From CAVQBP01 sp963782475 (lineage in GTDB: Bacteria > Bacteroidota > Ignavibacteria > Ignavibacteriales > Ignavibacteriaceae): a stretch of 64,000 nucleotides of DNA. This document shows, piece after piece, positions 19,300 to 28,034 of the stretch. Position numbers and translations under genes: made by a program. Below the pieces are notes generated by a model that worked only from the letters and a program-made list of their open reading frames with translations, ran no database searches and was not told the origin of the DNA. Every line of letters begins with the position of its first letter. The stretch's first letter is position 1. Where the stretch lies: the NCBI GenBank assembly GCA_963782475.1, contig CAWAJW010000009.1, positions 13,561 through 77,560 on the forward strand, given 5' to 3'.

Positions 19300-21264
19300 T
19301 TAAGGCCAGGTATTGTTGGCACGGTTGACATCCGGCAGATTTTCATCCGGGTCTATTATTACAGAATCTATTTTAAAAGTTGACTTATATTTAAATTTAT
19401 ATATTCCGGACTTTTCCCAGATTTCTACAGGTAAATTTATTTTTTCTGATTTCCCGTTTGATTGTTTAACTAATAATGCAACAGGCATAACCATTTTATC
19501 ATTATTTCTGATTGTAATGAATGCCCCCTTTGAAGTATCACCATTAATATATTTTACACTATCTACCTCTTGATCCAAGTTCCATTTTTTATAGAACCAT
19601 TCTTTCCAGAACCAGTTTAAATTTTCCCCAGATGCATTATTCATTGTTCTGAAAAAATCTTCGGGTGATGGGTGTTTGAATGCCCACCTGTTTATATAAG
19701 TCCTGAAAGCATAATCGAATCTATTATGCCCTAAAACATCTTCTCTGAGCATTTCCAGGCCGAGGGCAGTTTTATAATATTCAACCGGGTGAACATATTT
19801 ATAGGGGATAGCGTCGGCATAAGAAATAATTGGCGGTACCTCAGGATTTTTAAGCAGAGGTATTATTTCCTGAGCCGGATTTCCTCCTTTGGGAGCGTAT
19901 TCATTATCTCTTTTCGGAGCATATTCACCATGATTAAATTCATCGGTAGAATAAATATTTATGAATGTATTAAAACCTTCATCCATCCATGCATTTTCCC
20001 TTTCATCTGATCCGACGATCATAGGAAACCAGTCATGTCCGATCTCATGGGTAGTTACCATCCATAATTGCTTATTTTTAGCTTTCCAATGGCAGAATAT
20101 TATTCCGGGATATTCCATTCCTCCGACAGGTCCTCCAACATTCACAGCTGTTGGATAAGGATATTCAAACCAGCTTTTTGAATATATTTCAATACTTCTT
20201 TTCAGATATTCGGTTGATCTTCCCCATGCATCTTTCCCCGAGCTTTCTATAGGATATACCGACATTGCAATGCAATTTTTATTATTTGGTAAATTAACTT
20301 TTGCAGCATCCCAGATAAATGCTTTTGAAGCAGCCCAGGAAACATCCCGAGTATTTTTCATCCGAAAATGCCAAGTTAAGCTCCCCTCATTTACCGGTCT
20401 TGTTCCGGAAGAAGCAATTTCACTGGAGTCAATAATTGATATTGTTTTATCACTTTCTTTTGCTTTTTCCAGGCGGCTTATTTCATTTTCAGTTAAAACT
20501 TTTTCCGGGTTTATCAGCTCGCCCGAACCTGCAACAATCATATACCATGGCACAGTAATGCTGTAATCAAAGCTGCCGTAATCAAGATAGAACTCGCCGC
20601 CGCCAAGGAACGGAAGATTATTCCATCCCTTTAAATCATCATATACAGCCATTCTCGGGTACCATTGAGCAATGTCAAAGATTTTGCCGTTTTTAGTTTC
20701 CATAAACCCCGACCTGCCGAATCCAACCGGGGCAATTTCAAATGAATAAGAAATGTATATCTTTAAAACTCCGCCTTTTGATCTTAAAGGCTCAGAAAGT
20801 CTTATTTGCATTCTTGTATCTGAAATAGTAAAATCAGCATCCGATTTTTCCCCATCATTCTCTATTGTAACTGTTTTGATGTTAAAACCGCCGTTAAATT
20901 TTAAAGAATCATTTTGCGGAGGAGATATAAAAGTGCTTCTGGAATCAGGCTTAAATCTATTTTGATCTAATTGAAGCCACACAAAATTTAAATTATCAGG
21001 ACTATTATTCGTATAATCAATTTCAACATTTCCACTTATATAATTTCTTATATCATCGAGTTCAACTGTAATTTTATAATCAGCTTCATTTTGCCAATAA
21101 CCCGGACCGGGAGCGCCGCTTCCGCTTCTGTAAATAGTTCCGGGATGAAAATCAAATGATGGATCGAAAATTTCATGCGGATTATAATTATTATCAGTCT
21201 GGCAAAAAAGAGAACCGGGGGTAAAAAGAAAAAAAAGCAAATTGAATAATAATATGGATTTCAT
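19300..21264 (-). CDS. Exported M1-family metallopeptidase
   Basis: 654 aa. The signal peptide is about 1-21 (LFNLLFFLFTPGSLFC). An M1 N-terminal beta domain is followed by the catalytic zinc site HEIGHDWFP (about residue 405) with the third ligand in NAWMDEGFNTF. The usual GxMEN substrate loop appears as GGMEYPG. M1 peptidases remove N-terminal residues; an exported member in this lineage probably digests peptides in the periplasm or outside. The Cys at the end of the signal peptide could also make it a lipoprotein. It follows the lipoprotein gene on the same strand, separated by 253 bases that contain a long inverted repeat. Confidence 0.9.
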   Translation of the reverse strand: MKSILLFNLLFFLFTPGSLFCQTDNNYNPHEIFDPSFDFHPGTIYRSGSGAPGPGYWQNEADYKITVELDDIRNYISGNVEIDYTNNSPDNLNFVWLQLDQNRFKPDSRSTFISPPQNDSLKFNGGFNIKTVTIENDGEKSDADFTISDTRMQIRLSEPLRSKGGVLKIYISYSFEIAPVGFGRSGFMETKNGKIFDIAQWYPRMAVYDDLKGWNNLPFLGGGEFYLDYGSFDYSITVPWYMIVAGSGELINPEKVLTENEISRLEKAKESDKTISIIDSSEIASSGTRPVNEGSLTWHFRMKNTRDVSWAASKAFIWDAAKVNLPNNKNCIAMSVYPIESSGKDAWGRSTEYLKRSIEIYSKSWFEYPYPTAVNVGGPVGGMEYPGIIFCHWKAKNKQLWMVTTHEIGHDWFPMIVGSDERENAWMDEGFNTFINIYSTDEFNHGEYAPKRDNEYAPKGGNPAQEIIPLLKNPEVPPIISYADAIPYKYVHPVEYYKTALGLEMLREDVLGHNRFDYAFRTYINRWAFKHPSPEDFFRTMNNASGENLNWFWKEWFYKKWNLDQEVDSVKYINGDTSKGAFITIRNNDKMVMPVALLVKQSNGKSEKINLPVEIWEKSGIYKFKYKSTFKIDSVIIDPDENLPDVNRANNTWP

Positions 21265-21442
21265 TTGTTTATTTATTTATGGTGATTTTTACTTTTAATA
21301 TACAGCACTGGTTTTACAAGCTTAACGGTAAACAATAAATAGGAATGTAAATATGATTTCAAATTGGTTCTGCAAATAAGCTTCAAATAGTCAAAACAAG
21401 AATTTCAAAATTTATATTATTCACTTATGTTATGAAGAAAAT

Positions 21443-21500
21443 TCTTAATCTTGCTCTTATTCTTACTCGATTTTTATCACGATTATGAGAAAGATTAAGA
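21443..21500. repeat. Long-range inverted repeat, possible hairpin
   Basis: TCTTAATCTT (21443-21452) and AAGATTAAGA (21491-21500) are exact reverse complements separated by 38 bases that could pair weakly inside. There is no clear T-run for a terminator. It lies between two minus-strand genes and might slow or stop transcription, or be a binding site. Confidence 0.45.
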
Positions 21501-21517
21501 CTAAAACATAACACAGC

Positions 21518-22249
21518 TTATTCATTCAGGTCGGAATTTTCCTTAAAGTTACCCGCCTGCGGTAATTTATGCAATTCATTCTTTACAAAATCGGCAAATA
21601 AGTTTTGTTTACTTTTATATGAACCGGAATTCTGATCAAATTCGAAAATATCTGTTTTGTCATTAAAATTTTCATCAGTACTATTGATCTTTGTTATTAT
21701 TCTGCTGCCTGAGAATCCGGTTATTTTTTGTGTATACACTTCCCCGGGCTCTTTTAATCTTGTAAATGTTCTAAATATTAAATCAGCCTTGTCATTTCCT
21801 ATTTTATAAAGTGAAATTCTGCCTAATTCGTAAATGTCTTTAACGCTGAAACCTTCATTCACGTTAATGTATTTGTTTGAATCAATAGTTATTATATCCT
21901 CGGATAATTCGCCGTACAATGATCTATCAACCAATAATGTTTTTAATGTATCATCATAAATGCCGAATTTATTATTTACAGGGTTGGGGTATTCGACAAG
22001 AATTGTAAAATATTTCCCGGTAGATAAATTTAAACTATCAACTTTCAGTTTATTATAATCTTTATTTGCATAAAGAGATAAACCTAACAGCGTTGATACA
22101 GAGTCATTAGCCGATACTATTCCATTTTTGGCACGCTCGATAGTTTGTTCAATAGCCGGGATGTTTGCTGATTGCCTGATATTTGGTTTCTGTGCACAGC
22201 CTGTCAAAAATATTAATACCTGAAGGATCATCAACATATTTTTCATCAT
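21518..22249 (-). CDS. Hypothetical lipoprotein
   Basis: 243 aa. The signal ends in a lipobox, FLTGC, so the mature protein starts at Cys17 or nearby and is lipid-anchored. The rest is hydrophilic and beta-rich, with no motif that I recognise (for example SLYGELSEDIITIDSNKY). It lies 253 bases upstream of the M1 peptidase gene on the same strand; the gap contains an inverted repeat, so co-transcription is uncertain. Confidence 0.75.
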   Translation of the reverse strand: MMKNMLMILQVLIFLTGCAQKPNIRQSANIPAIEQTIERAKNGIVSANDSVSTLLGLSLYANKDYNKLKVDSLNLSTGKYFTILVEYPNPVNNKFGIYDDTLKTLLVDRSLYGELSEDIITIDSNKYINVNEGFSVKDIYELGRISLYKIGNDKADLIFRTFTRLKEPGEVYTQKITGFSGSRIITKINSTDENFNDKTDIFEFDQNSGSYKSKQNLFADFVKNELHKLPQAGNFKENSDLNE

Positions 22250-22493
22250 GTTTAACTTTTTTAATAATTAAAATTCAGATGTAATTATATAATTGATTTT
22301 TTCATTAAAAATTTTTGATTTAATCTTAATTTGAATTTACATTTCCAAACAGTATATTCACTAAAATAATTTAAATACTCCTATAAAATATAATCATATT
22401 CTTTATTGCAAAAGTATTTTTTTATAATTTCAATATTTTTTTTATCTCTTTACCCGGTTTTTCCTCAATCGATATCCAATTCTTCCATAGGAC

Positions 22494-24296
22494 TTGGAGG
22501 GGATAAAATTTTCAATCAGGATTAATAATCTTCCGCCCGCAGGCAGAATAAAAATAATTATTAAAAGTGACGGCTTTTCTAAAGCCATTAATGCACTTGT
22601 CAAAGATGGTAAAATTGATACTGCTGTTATTCTGGAAGCAACCGGCGATTATGATATTGGTTTGTCAAATTTAAATATTCCTCACTCAAAAATCAGGATA
22701 CTTCCTGGTATATTAAGTATAATCCCGCCTCTTTTAGCTATCGTTCTGGCATTAGTTTTCAGACAGGTTATTATTTCTCTTTTATTTGGTGTATACATCG
22801 GAGTTGTTTTTGTTTTCGATTATAACCCGTTTACTGCAATTCTCCGTTTAATAGATACATATGTTATAAATGCTATAAGCGATCTTTCGCATCTCAAAAT
22901 AATAGTCTTTACTCTTTTATTCGGCGGAGTAGTTGGTTTAATTTCCAAAAGCGGCGGTACGAAAGGAATTGCTAACCTGGTTACTAAATTTGCAAAAACA
23001 AAAAGATCAGGCCAGCTGGCCACATGGGCTTCCGGTATCCTGATTTTTTTCGATGATTACGCTAATGCTCTTATTGTCGGTAACTTAATGCGCCCGATTA
23101 CCGATAAATTAAAAATATCCCGGGAAAAACTATCTTTTATTGTTGATGCCACAGCAGCACCAGTATCAAGTATTTTTATTGTCAGTTCCTGGATTGGTTA
23201 TGAAGTCGGATTAATCCATGACAGCTTAGCCACAATTCATTCCAATGAAAATGCATATAATGTTTTCATTCAGACAATACCTTACAGGTTTTACCCTATT
23301 ATGATGTTAATATTTATTTTCTTTATTGCTTGGCTGCAGCGTGATTTCGGGCCGATGTTTAAAGCTGAAAAACGGGCATCTGATGAAGGAAAAGTATTAC
23401 GGGATAATGCTGTAGTTTCAAAAGACCTTACGGAAACTTCTGAAATTTTTGGAAACGAAGATAAAGCAAAATGGTACAATGGACTTATTCCGATATTAGT
23501 CTTAGTGCTCGGAACGGTTGCGGGTTTAATTTTTACCGGGCTTTCTGCGGTTAAACAGCAGGGTTTAACAAATTTTGGCATAAGGGATATAATTGGAAAT
23601 TCAGATTCATATGTGTCATTGTTATGGGCAAGTTTCTCTGCATGTCTTATTGCCGGGCTAATGATTATCTCACAGCGGATAATGAATTTAAGCGAAACTG
23701 TTGATGCATGGTTTGCAGGACTGCGTTCAATGTTTTTAGCATGCATTATTTTAACATTAGCCTGGTCCATAGGGGCAGTTACTCAGGATTTGAGAACTGC
23801 AGATTATATAGTTAATATAATTAGTGATTCTTTAAATCCACATTTTCTCCCGGTGATTGTTTTCTTTGTATGTGCTTTAATAAGTTTCTCTACAGGTACA
23901 AGCTGGGGAACAATGGCTATTATGATGCCAATTGTTATTCCTCTAAGTCATAACGTCACCGAATTATATCACTATTCTTATCCAGATCATATGATGATTT
24001 TGCACGGTGTTATCAGCTCTGTTTTAGCCGGCTCTGTTTTCGGAGACCATTGTTCGCCGATCTCCGATACCACAATTTTAAGCTCAATGGCTTCTGCGTG
24101 CGACCATATTGATCATGTCCGTACACAGCTTCCATATGCAGTGGTTACAGCAATTTTGTGTATGCTGATCGGAGATATCCCCACCGCGTTCGGCTTTTCA
24201 CCATACCTTTCAATTCTCATAATTTCCGGCTGCATGGTTTTAATTCTTTATCTATTCGGGAAGAAAGTCAGCGGCAGGGAAATGGAGACTGCGTAA
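22494..24296 (+). CDS. NhaC-family Na+/H+ antiporter-like protein, probably with an exported N-domain
   Basis: 600 aa from the TTG at 22494. About eleven membrane segments start near residue 75. NhaC-type motifs include GILIFFDDYANALIVGNLMR, VDATAAPVSSIFIVSSWIGY and DHCSPISDTT. The first 70 residues (IKFSIRINNLPPAGRIKI onward) look like an extracytoplasmic beta domain. A signal-peptide-like frame lies just upstream: from TTG at 22406, QKYFFIISIFFLSLYPVFPQ runs to IGLGG and joins this frame if one G is removed from the run near 22497-22502. The true gene is therefore probably 22406-24296 with a frame error. The ion specificity is inferred from the family only. Confidence 0.85.
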   Translation: MEGIKFSIRINNLPPAGRIKIIIKSDGFSKAINALVKDGKIDTAVILEATGDYDIGLSNLNIPHSKIRILPGILSIIPPLLAIVLALVFRQVIISLLFGVYIGVVFVFDYNPFTAILRLIDTYVINAISDLSHLKIIVFTLLFGGVVGLISKSGGTKGIANLVTKFAKTKRSGQLATWASGILIFFDDYANALIVGNLMRPITDKLKISREKLSFIVDATAAPVSSIFIVSSWIGYEVGLIHDSLATIHSNENAYNVFIQTIPYRFYPIMMLIFIFFIAWLQRDFGPMFKAEKRASDEGKVLRDNAVVSKDLTETSEIFGNEDKAKWYNGLIPILVLVLGTVAGLIFTGLSAVKQQGLTNFGIRDIIGNSDSYVSLLWASFSACLIAGLMIISQRIMNLSETVDAWFAGLRSMFLACIILTLAWSIGAVTQDLRTADYIVNIISDSLNPHFLPVIVFFVCALISFSTGTSWGTMAIMMPIVIPLSHNVTELYHYSYPDHMMILHGVISSVLAGSVFGDHCSPISDTTILSSMASACDHIDHVRTQLPYAVVTAILCMLIGDIPTAFGFSPYLSILIISGCMVLILYLFGKKVSGREMETA

Positions 24297-24395
24297 GCAC
24301 AAGGCAAATATCTTTAGCATCTCGAGAGATTTTTTTGTGATCTACTTTATATATATTTTTACTGCATGCATCTTTTTATTTATAGAATCCTTCCT

Positions 24396-24938
24396 ATGAA
24401 AATTCTTTTTATAATAATTGTTATTGCATTTGCTTTTCAAGATTGCAAAAAAGAAGAAAAAGAAATTCTAACAAAAGAAAATAATGAGATAGATACCTCT
24501 CAAACCGAATTGACAGTGATCGATGAAAATTTTATTGATAACCCGTTTCAGTTTGGAAAAGTAACTGTTGATAATCTTCAAAGTAAATTTAATAATCTAA
24601 AGATCCTTAAAGAGCCGATTAAAAATATGCATATCAAAAACCAGGTTGACTCTATCCTTACAATAAAAATTAATAACTCGGAATTTATTCTATATAAGCT
24701 CCCTAAAGAACAGTTTCTTGAAAGTGCGGTTATTAAGGATAAAAATATTCTTCTTAGTAAAGATATCCATATCGGGATGACAAAAAATCAGTTTAAAGAA
24801 AAATTTGATGCATTGAAGGGAAGAGAGTATATACCCTCGAAAGTATCGATAGGGAGAAAAGAGACCCAGGAATATTTAATTTTTACTTTCAGCGGAAACC
24901 GGTTAAAAGAAATTGAATATAACGGTTACGTTGATTAG
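24396..24938 (+). CDS. Hypothetical lipoprotein
   Basis: 180 aa from the ATG at 24396, chosen because MKILFIIIVIAFAFQDC is a good lipoprotein signal; an in-frame start at 24366 would add 10 unlikely residues. The mature part is charged and contains IGMTKNQFKEKF, a pattern like the small outer-membrane-assembly lipoprotein fold (SmpA/OmlA-like), but this is only a resemblance. Its last four bases overlap the end of the convergent RNase Z gene. Confidence 0.7.
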   Translation: MKILFIIIVIAFAFQDCKKEEKEILTKENNEIDTSQTELTVIDENFIDNPFQFGKVTVDNLQSKFNNLKILKEPIKNMHIKNQVDSILTIKINNSEFILYKLPKEQFLESAVIKDKNILLSKDIHIGMTKNQFKEKFDALKGREYIPSKVSIGRKETQEYLIFTFSGNRLKEIEYNGYVD

Positions 24939-25936
24939 TGATTTCCCCAATTTCCAGGAAGAAAAGAGTTCTTAAAAATTCCACGTGCTTCGCTTTGAAT
25001 TTCTTGAAAATTCTTCTGGTACCTCTCCGAAATATGAAATAAAATTAATTTTTTTACCCCTGCTTCTTTAGCAATTGTTGCTGCCTGAACGGCTGTCAGA
25101 TGGTAATTTGTTTTTGCCAGCTCCATTTCATTATTCAAATATTGACTTTCACAGATAAGAATATCGCAGCCTTTAAGAAAATGATTTATTTTTTCTTTTG
25201 AAACATCATCCAGAATAAAATCGGTTAAATAAGCTATACTCTCTCCTTGGGTAGTTACTAAAAGCTCTTTCCGCAGTTCGCCAAAAGAGAACTTTTTCCC
25301 TTCAATCTCAATTTTTCTGGAATCTTCGATTGAAAAATCCTTTATTTTTTCAAGCCAGCTTCCCGGCTGTAATTTAAATTCATCCAGCTTTATTTGGTTT
25401 ATGTTATGCGAAGGATTCTCTATTAAAAGATACCCGATAGACGGGATAATGTGATTTAATCTGATTGACCTGATGACAAAATTTTGAGTTTCAAGTAAAT
25501 TTTCTTTAAGTACTTTTTTTCCTACTAAATATTTTTTTGAGAAACCATCGGGAAATTTAATGTAAAATTGTTTTTGGAAATTTTCATTTATATCCGATAT
25601 GAACCAATTGCCCCCGGTATCGCCTGTAAGGTTCCATTTATAACCAAGAAGCCTATGGTGTAAAATCTCAGCAGTCTCATCGGGACCCCAGATAAATATT
25701 GGCTTATTCCGATCATAGTTCCTCCTAAAAAAATAATCGAATCCCGCTACATGATCTATATGTAAATGTGAAAAGAAAATATAGTCTATGTTTTTTATTT
25801 CATGCTGCCTTAGCTCTTCAAGAGTATTCTCGCCGCAATCAAACAAGATCCTGTAGATTTTTGTTCCGCTGTTCAGCTTAATAAAAAGTGCATTATCTTT
25901 TCCTACTCTCCCGAGAATTTGATGCTCAATGCTCAT
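24935..25936 (-). CDS. rnz: Ribonuclease Z-like metallo-beta-lactamase protein
   Basis: 333 aa. The metal motif FSHLHIDHVAG (about residue 54) is the RNase Z/ElaC signature. Further ligands are visible in CESQYL and LFHISERY. RNase Z cleaves the 3' trailer of tRNA precursors. An AxDT-like segment appears as LTDF, as in related proteins. The length is slightly above the usual 305-310 residues. The RNA-processing assignment rests on the family signature; a general MBL-fold hydrolase is the alternative. Confidence 0.85.
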   Translation of the reverse strand: MSIEHQILGRVGKDNALFIKLNSGTKIYRILFDCGENTLEELRQHEIKNIDYIFFSHLHIDHVAGFDYFFRRNYDRNKPIFIWGPDETAEILHHRLLGYKWNLTGDTGGNWFISDINENFQKQFYIKFPDGFSKKYLVGKKVLKENLLETQNFVIRSIRLNHIIPSIGYLLIENPSHNINQIKLDEFKLQPGSWLEKIKDFSIEDSRKIEIEGKKFSFGELRKELLVTTQGESIAYLTDFILDDVSKEKINHFLKGCDILICESQYLNNEMELAKTNYHLTAVQAATIAKEAGVKKLILFHISERYQKNFQEIQSEARGIFKNSFLPGNWGNH

Positions 25937-26416
25937 ACTGGAAACACTTCCCTATAATTTAAAATGAAAGCTGTTAAAGTTAACTTTATTCGTGCAATAT
26001 AATACAAAGTATGTTTAGTTAAATCAACAAACATGTATTTGATAAAGAAAAAGGCTAAAAGGCTATTCACAATAATTAATCCCTATAATAAGTTTTAATC
26101 TACTAAAATTTGAAAAAGACCTTGTCAATTAAATTAAATCTGAATTTATGATTAATCTGAAGATTTATTTTCTATTATTGATGCAAATTACAAACTTTGC
26201 CTAAGAGAATTTTGTTTAGGCTTTGTTTTTTAAAAGAAAAATAGCTTAATTTTAAATAGCTAATCAAAATTATTTCATTAGGGAGGCAATTCTGAGGGCG
26301 TTAAATAATATTTCCAAAGAAATTTTTTAAGAATTGTAGTATATAAACTTCCAGAATTATTAAGATCTCTCAATAAGTAAACTTAAAATATTTAACTTTA
26401 TGAAAGGAGAACTTTA
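25937..26416. other. Long intergenic region upstream of the NUMOD1 gene
   Basis: 480 bases of very AT-rich sequence between divergent genes. A small hairpin is visible at 26199-26221 (GCCTAA and TTAGGC with an 11-base gap) followed by TTTGTTTTTT, which could end transcription on the plus strand. A ribosome site AAAGGAG (26403-26409) precedes the downstream ATG. No protein-coding frame is convincing. Confidence 0.5.
26199..26232 (+). terminator. Weak terminator-like hairpin
   Basis: A six-base stem GCCTAA/TTAGGC is followed by a T-rich tail. The stem is short, and no gene on this strand ends just upstream, so the role is uncertain. Confidence 0.3.
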
Positions 26417-27004
26417 ATGGCAGATCCAAAAGCTGTGTGGGCCTACCGTCAGAGAACAGGGGTATTTGTACGTAAATATAACAGCGTATCAGAAGCTGCT
26501 AGAAAAATAAATTCGCACCCCTCCAATATTTTACATGCTATTAGAGACGAAATAGCTGTAAAAGGTTATTACTGGTTATTTGCTAACGGGAAAAGACCTT
26601 TAAAAGTTCCACTAAAATCAGAAAGATTTAACCCGAGGAGCAAGCCGATAAATATTTTTAAGAAAGGTAAATTTTTTGCGAAGTTCGGTTCAACAAAAGA
26701 TGCAGCCGAATCTATTGGTTTAAATGCGCATACTATCAGGCAGCTATGTAAATCCAGAAGTAAAAAAAGCGGTGATTTTACAGCCGAATATGTCAATCCC
26801 AAAGATAAAAACAGGATTAAAAACCATGGCGGCGGTTATAAAAAACCTATCCCGGTTATTGCAAAAACGCTGGAAGGTAAAGTTGCCGGTACATTTAATT
26901 CAATCGGTGAAGCTAGTGAAAAGCTGAATGTAAAGAATATTTCTATGTGTCTGCAAGGGCGTATTAAACAAGCCGGAGGATATCTCTGGGAAAAAGCAAA
27001 ATAA
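26417..27004 (+). CDS. Protein made of three NUMOD1-like DNA-binding repeats
   Basis: 195 aa, strongly basic. It has three repeats of about 50 residues: residues 6-56 (VWAYRQRTGVFVRKYNSVSE to YYWLF), 73-125 (INIFKKGKFFAKFGSTKDAA to FTAEY) and 142-193 (VIAKTLEGKVAGTFNSIGEA to GGYLWEK). The pattern, a short beta pair then S-x-x-E/D-A-A helix-turn-helix and a closing G-Y-x-W, is that of NUMOD1, the DNA-binding module of homing endonucleases. No GIY-YIG, HNH or LAGLIDADG nuclease is present, and the reading frame is intact, with ribosome site AAAGGAG 7 bases before ATG. It may be a freestanding DNA-binding protein derived from a mobile endonuclease. Its target is unknown. Confidence 0.75.
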   Translation: MADPKAVWAYRQRTGVFVRKYNSVSEAARKINSHPSNILHAIRDEIAVKGYYWLFANGKRPLKVPLKSERFNPRSKPINIFKKGKFFAKFGSTKDAAESIGLNAHTIRQLCKSRSKKSGDFTAEYVNPKDKNRIKNHGGGYKKPIPVIAKTLEGKVAGTFNSIGEASEKLNVKNISMCLQGRIKQAGGYLWEKAK

Positions 27005-27077
27005 TTTAACAAGTTTTTATCCATGGTTTAAAAGTTTTAGTTGAACTTAAGGGCTCCAATTTAATTCCGGAATAACA

Positions 27078-27153
27078 GGAGAGATAATAATTGCACTCTG
27101 TTAATCGGGCGGGGATATATTTTTTCGCCGGTTGAATAAATAATTATGTCTCC
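27078..27153. repeat. Imperfect hairpin with nested stem
   Basis: Outer arms GGAGAGATAATAATT (27078-27092) and AATAATTATGTCTCC (27139-27153) pair at 13 of 15 positions. Inside, CGGGCG (27106-27111) faces CGCCGG (27126-27131) with one mismatch. There is no trailing T-run. It lies 74 bases after the NUMOD1-like gene and could be a structured RNA, a binding site or the end of a small element. The rest of the gap 27005-27342 shows nothing else. Confidence 0.45.
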
Positions 27154-27342
27154 TCCAATGCTTAATTTTGCATGATTTAATTGAAAGAAAAAATAATTCC
27201 TGATTTTTTCTCTTCAATCTATTTTTATGATTTACGGCAATAGCGGGTTGCCGTATTCATCCTTACCAAAATTAAATATTTGATTCATATTTTTTATTTT
27301 TCAAATTCATTTATTATAATAAATTTAAAAGAATCTTTATTT

Positions 27343-27990
27343 ATGAAAAAAATAAAAGCAATTTTTTGGGATAATGATGGTATTCTTGTTGATACCGAAC
27401 GATTATACTTTGCAGCTACTAAAAAGATAATGGCATCAGCCGGGATAAATCTAACAAAAGAAATGTACATTGAACATTTCCTTATTAAAGGAAAGGGTAC
27501 ATGGCATTTAGCCGAAAAAAAGGGATTATCGACGGAAGATATAAATGAGCTTCGTGATAAACGTAATAAACTGTACGGTCAAATGCTTGAAAAGGAATCC
27601 AGGATTATTGATGACGCAAAGGAAGTGCTGGAAAAATTATACGGAAAATATTTAATGGGTATAGTTACAAGTTCACGCAGGGATCATTTTGACCTGATTC
27701 ATAAATCCTTGGGAATTTTAAAGTATTTTGATTTTATATTAACGGGAGAGAATTTTAAAAATCTCAAACCTGACGCTGAGCCATATCTTCTTGCGGTTGA
27801 AAAAAGCGGCTTTTATAAAGATGAATGCCTTGCTGTAGAGGATTCTGAAAGAGGATTAATTTCTGCTAAGGCTGCAGGGATAAATTGTTTTATTATTCCA
27901 ACTGAATTGACCCGCAATGGGGATTTTTCTAATGCTGATAAAGTTCTTAAGAAAATTTCAGAATTACCGGGAGTTTTATTAAGCATCTAA
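27343..27990 (+). CDS. HAD-superfamily phosphatase/phosphoglucomutase-like
   Basis: 215 aa from the ATG at 27343, which places the first motif at the N-terminus as usual; an upstream in-frame start would add 21 unlikely residues. HAD motif I appears as FWDNDGILVDTE, an unusual variant in which the first Asp-x-Asp reads DNDG. Motif II is IVTSS, motif III is around the Lys of NLKPDAEPY, and motif IV is VEDSERGLISAKAAG. The layout matches the beta-phosphoglucomutase/phosphatase subgroup. The substrate is unknown. Confidence 0.85.
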   Translation: MKKIKAIFWDNDGILVDTERLYFAATKKIMASAGINLTKEMYIEHFLIKGKGTWHLAEKKGLSTEDINELRDKRNKLYGQMLEKESRIIDDAKEVLEKLYGKYLMGIVTSSRRDHFDLIHKSLGILKYFDFILTGENFKNLKPDAEPYLLAVEKSGFYKDECLAVEDSERGLISAKAAGINCFIIPTELTRNGDFSNADKVLKKISELPGVLLSI

Positions 27991-28034
27991 TTTATTTATT
28001 GTGAATTCCGAGGATTAATTAAATAAGTGAAATT

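Noticed and set aside
24366..24395. Earlier start for the lipoprotein gene
   Set aside because: The added residues precede a complete lipoprotein signal that begins at 24396.
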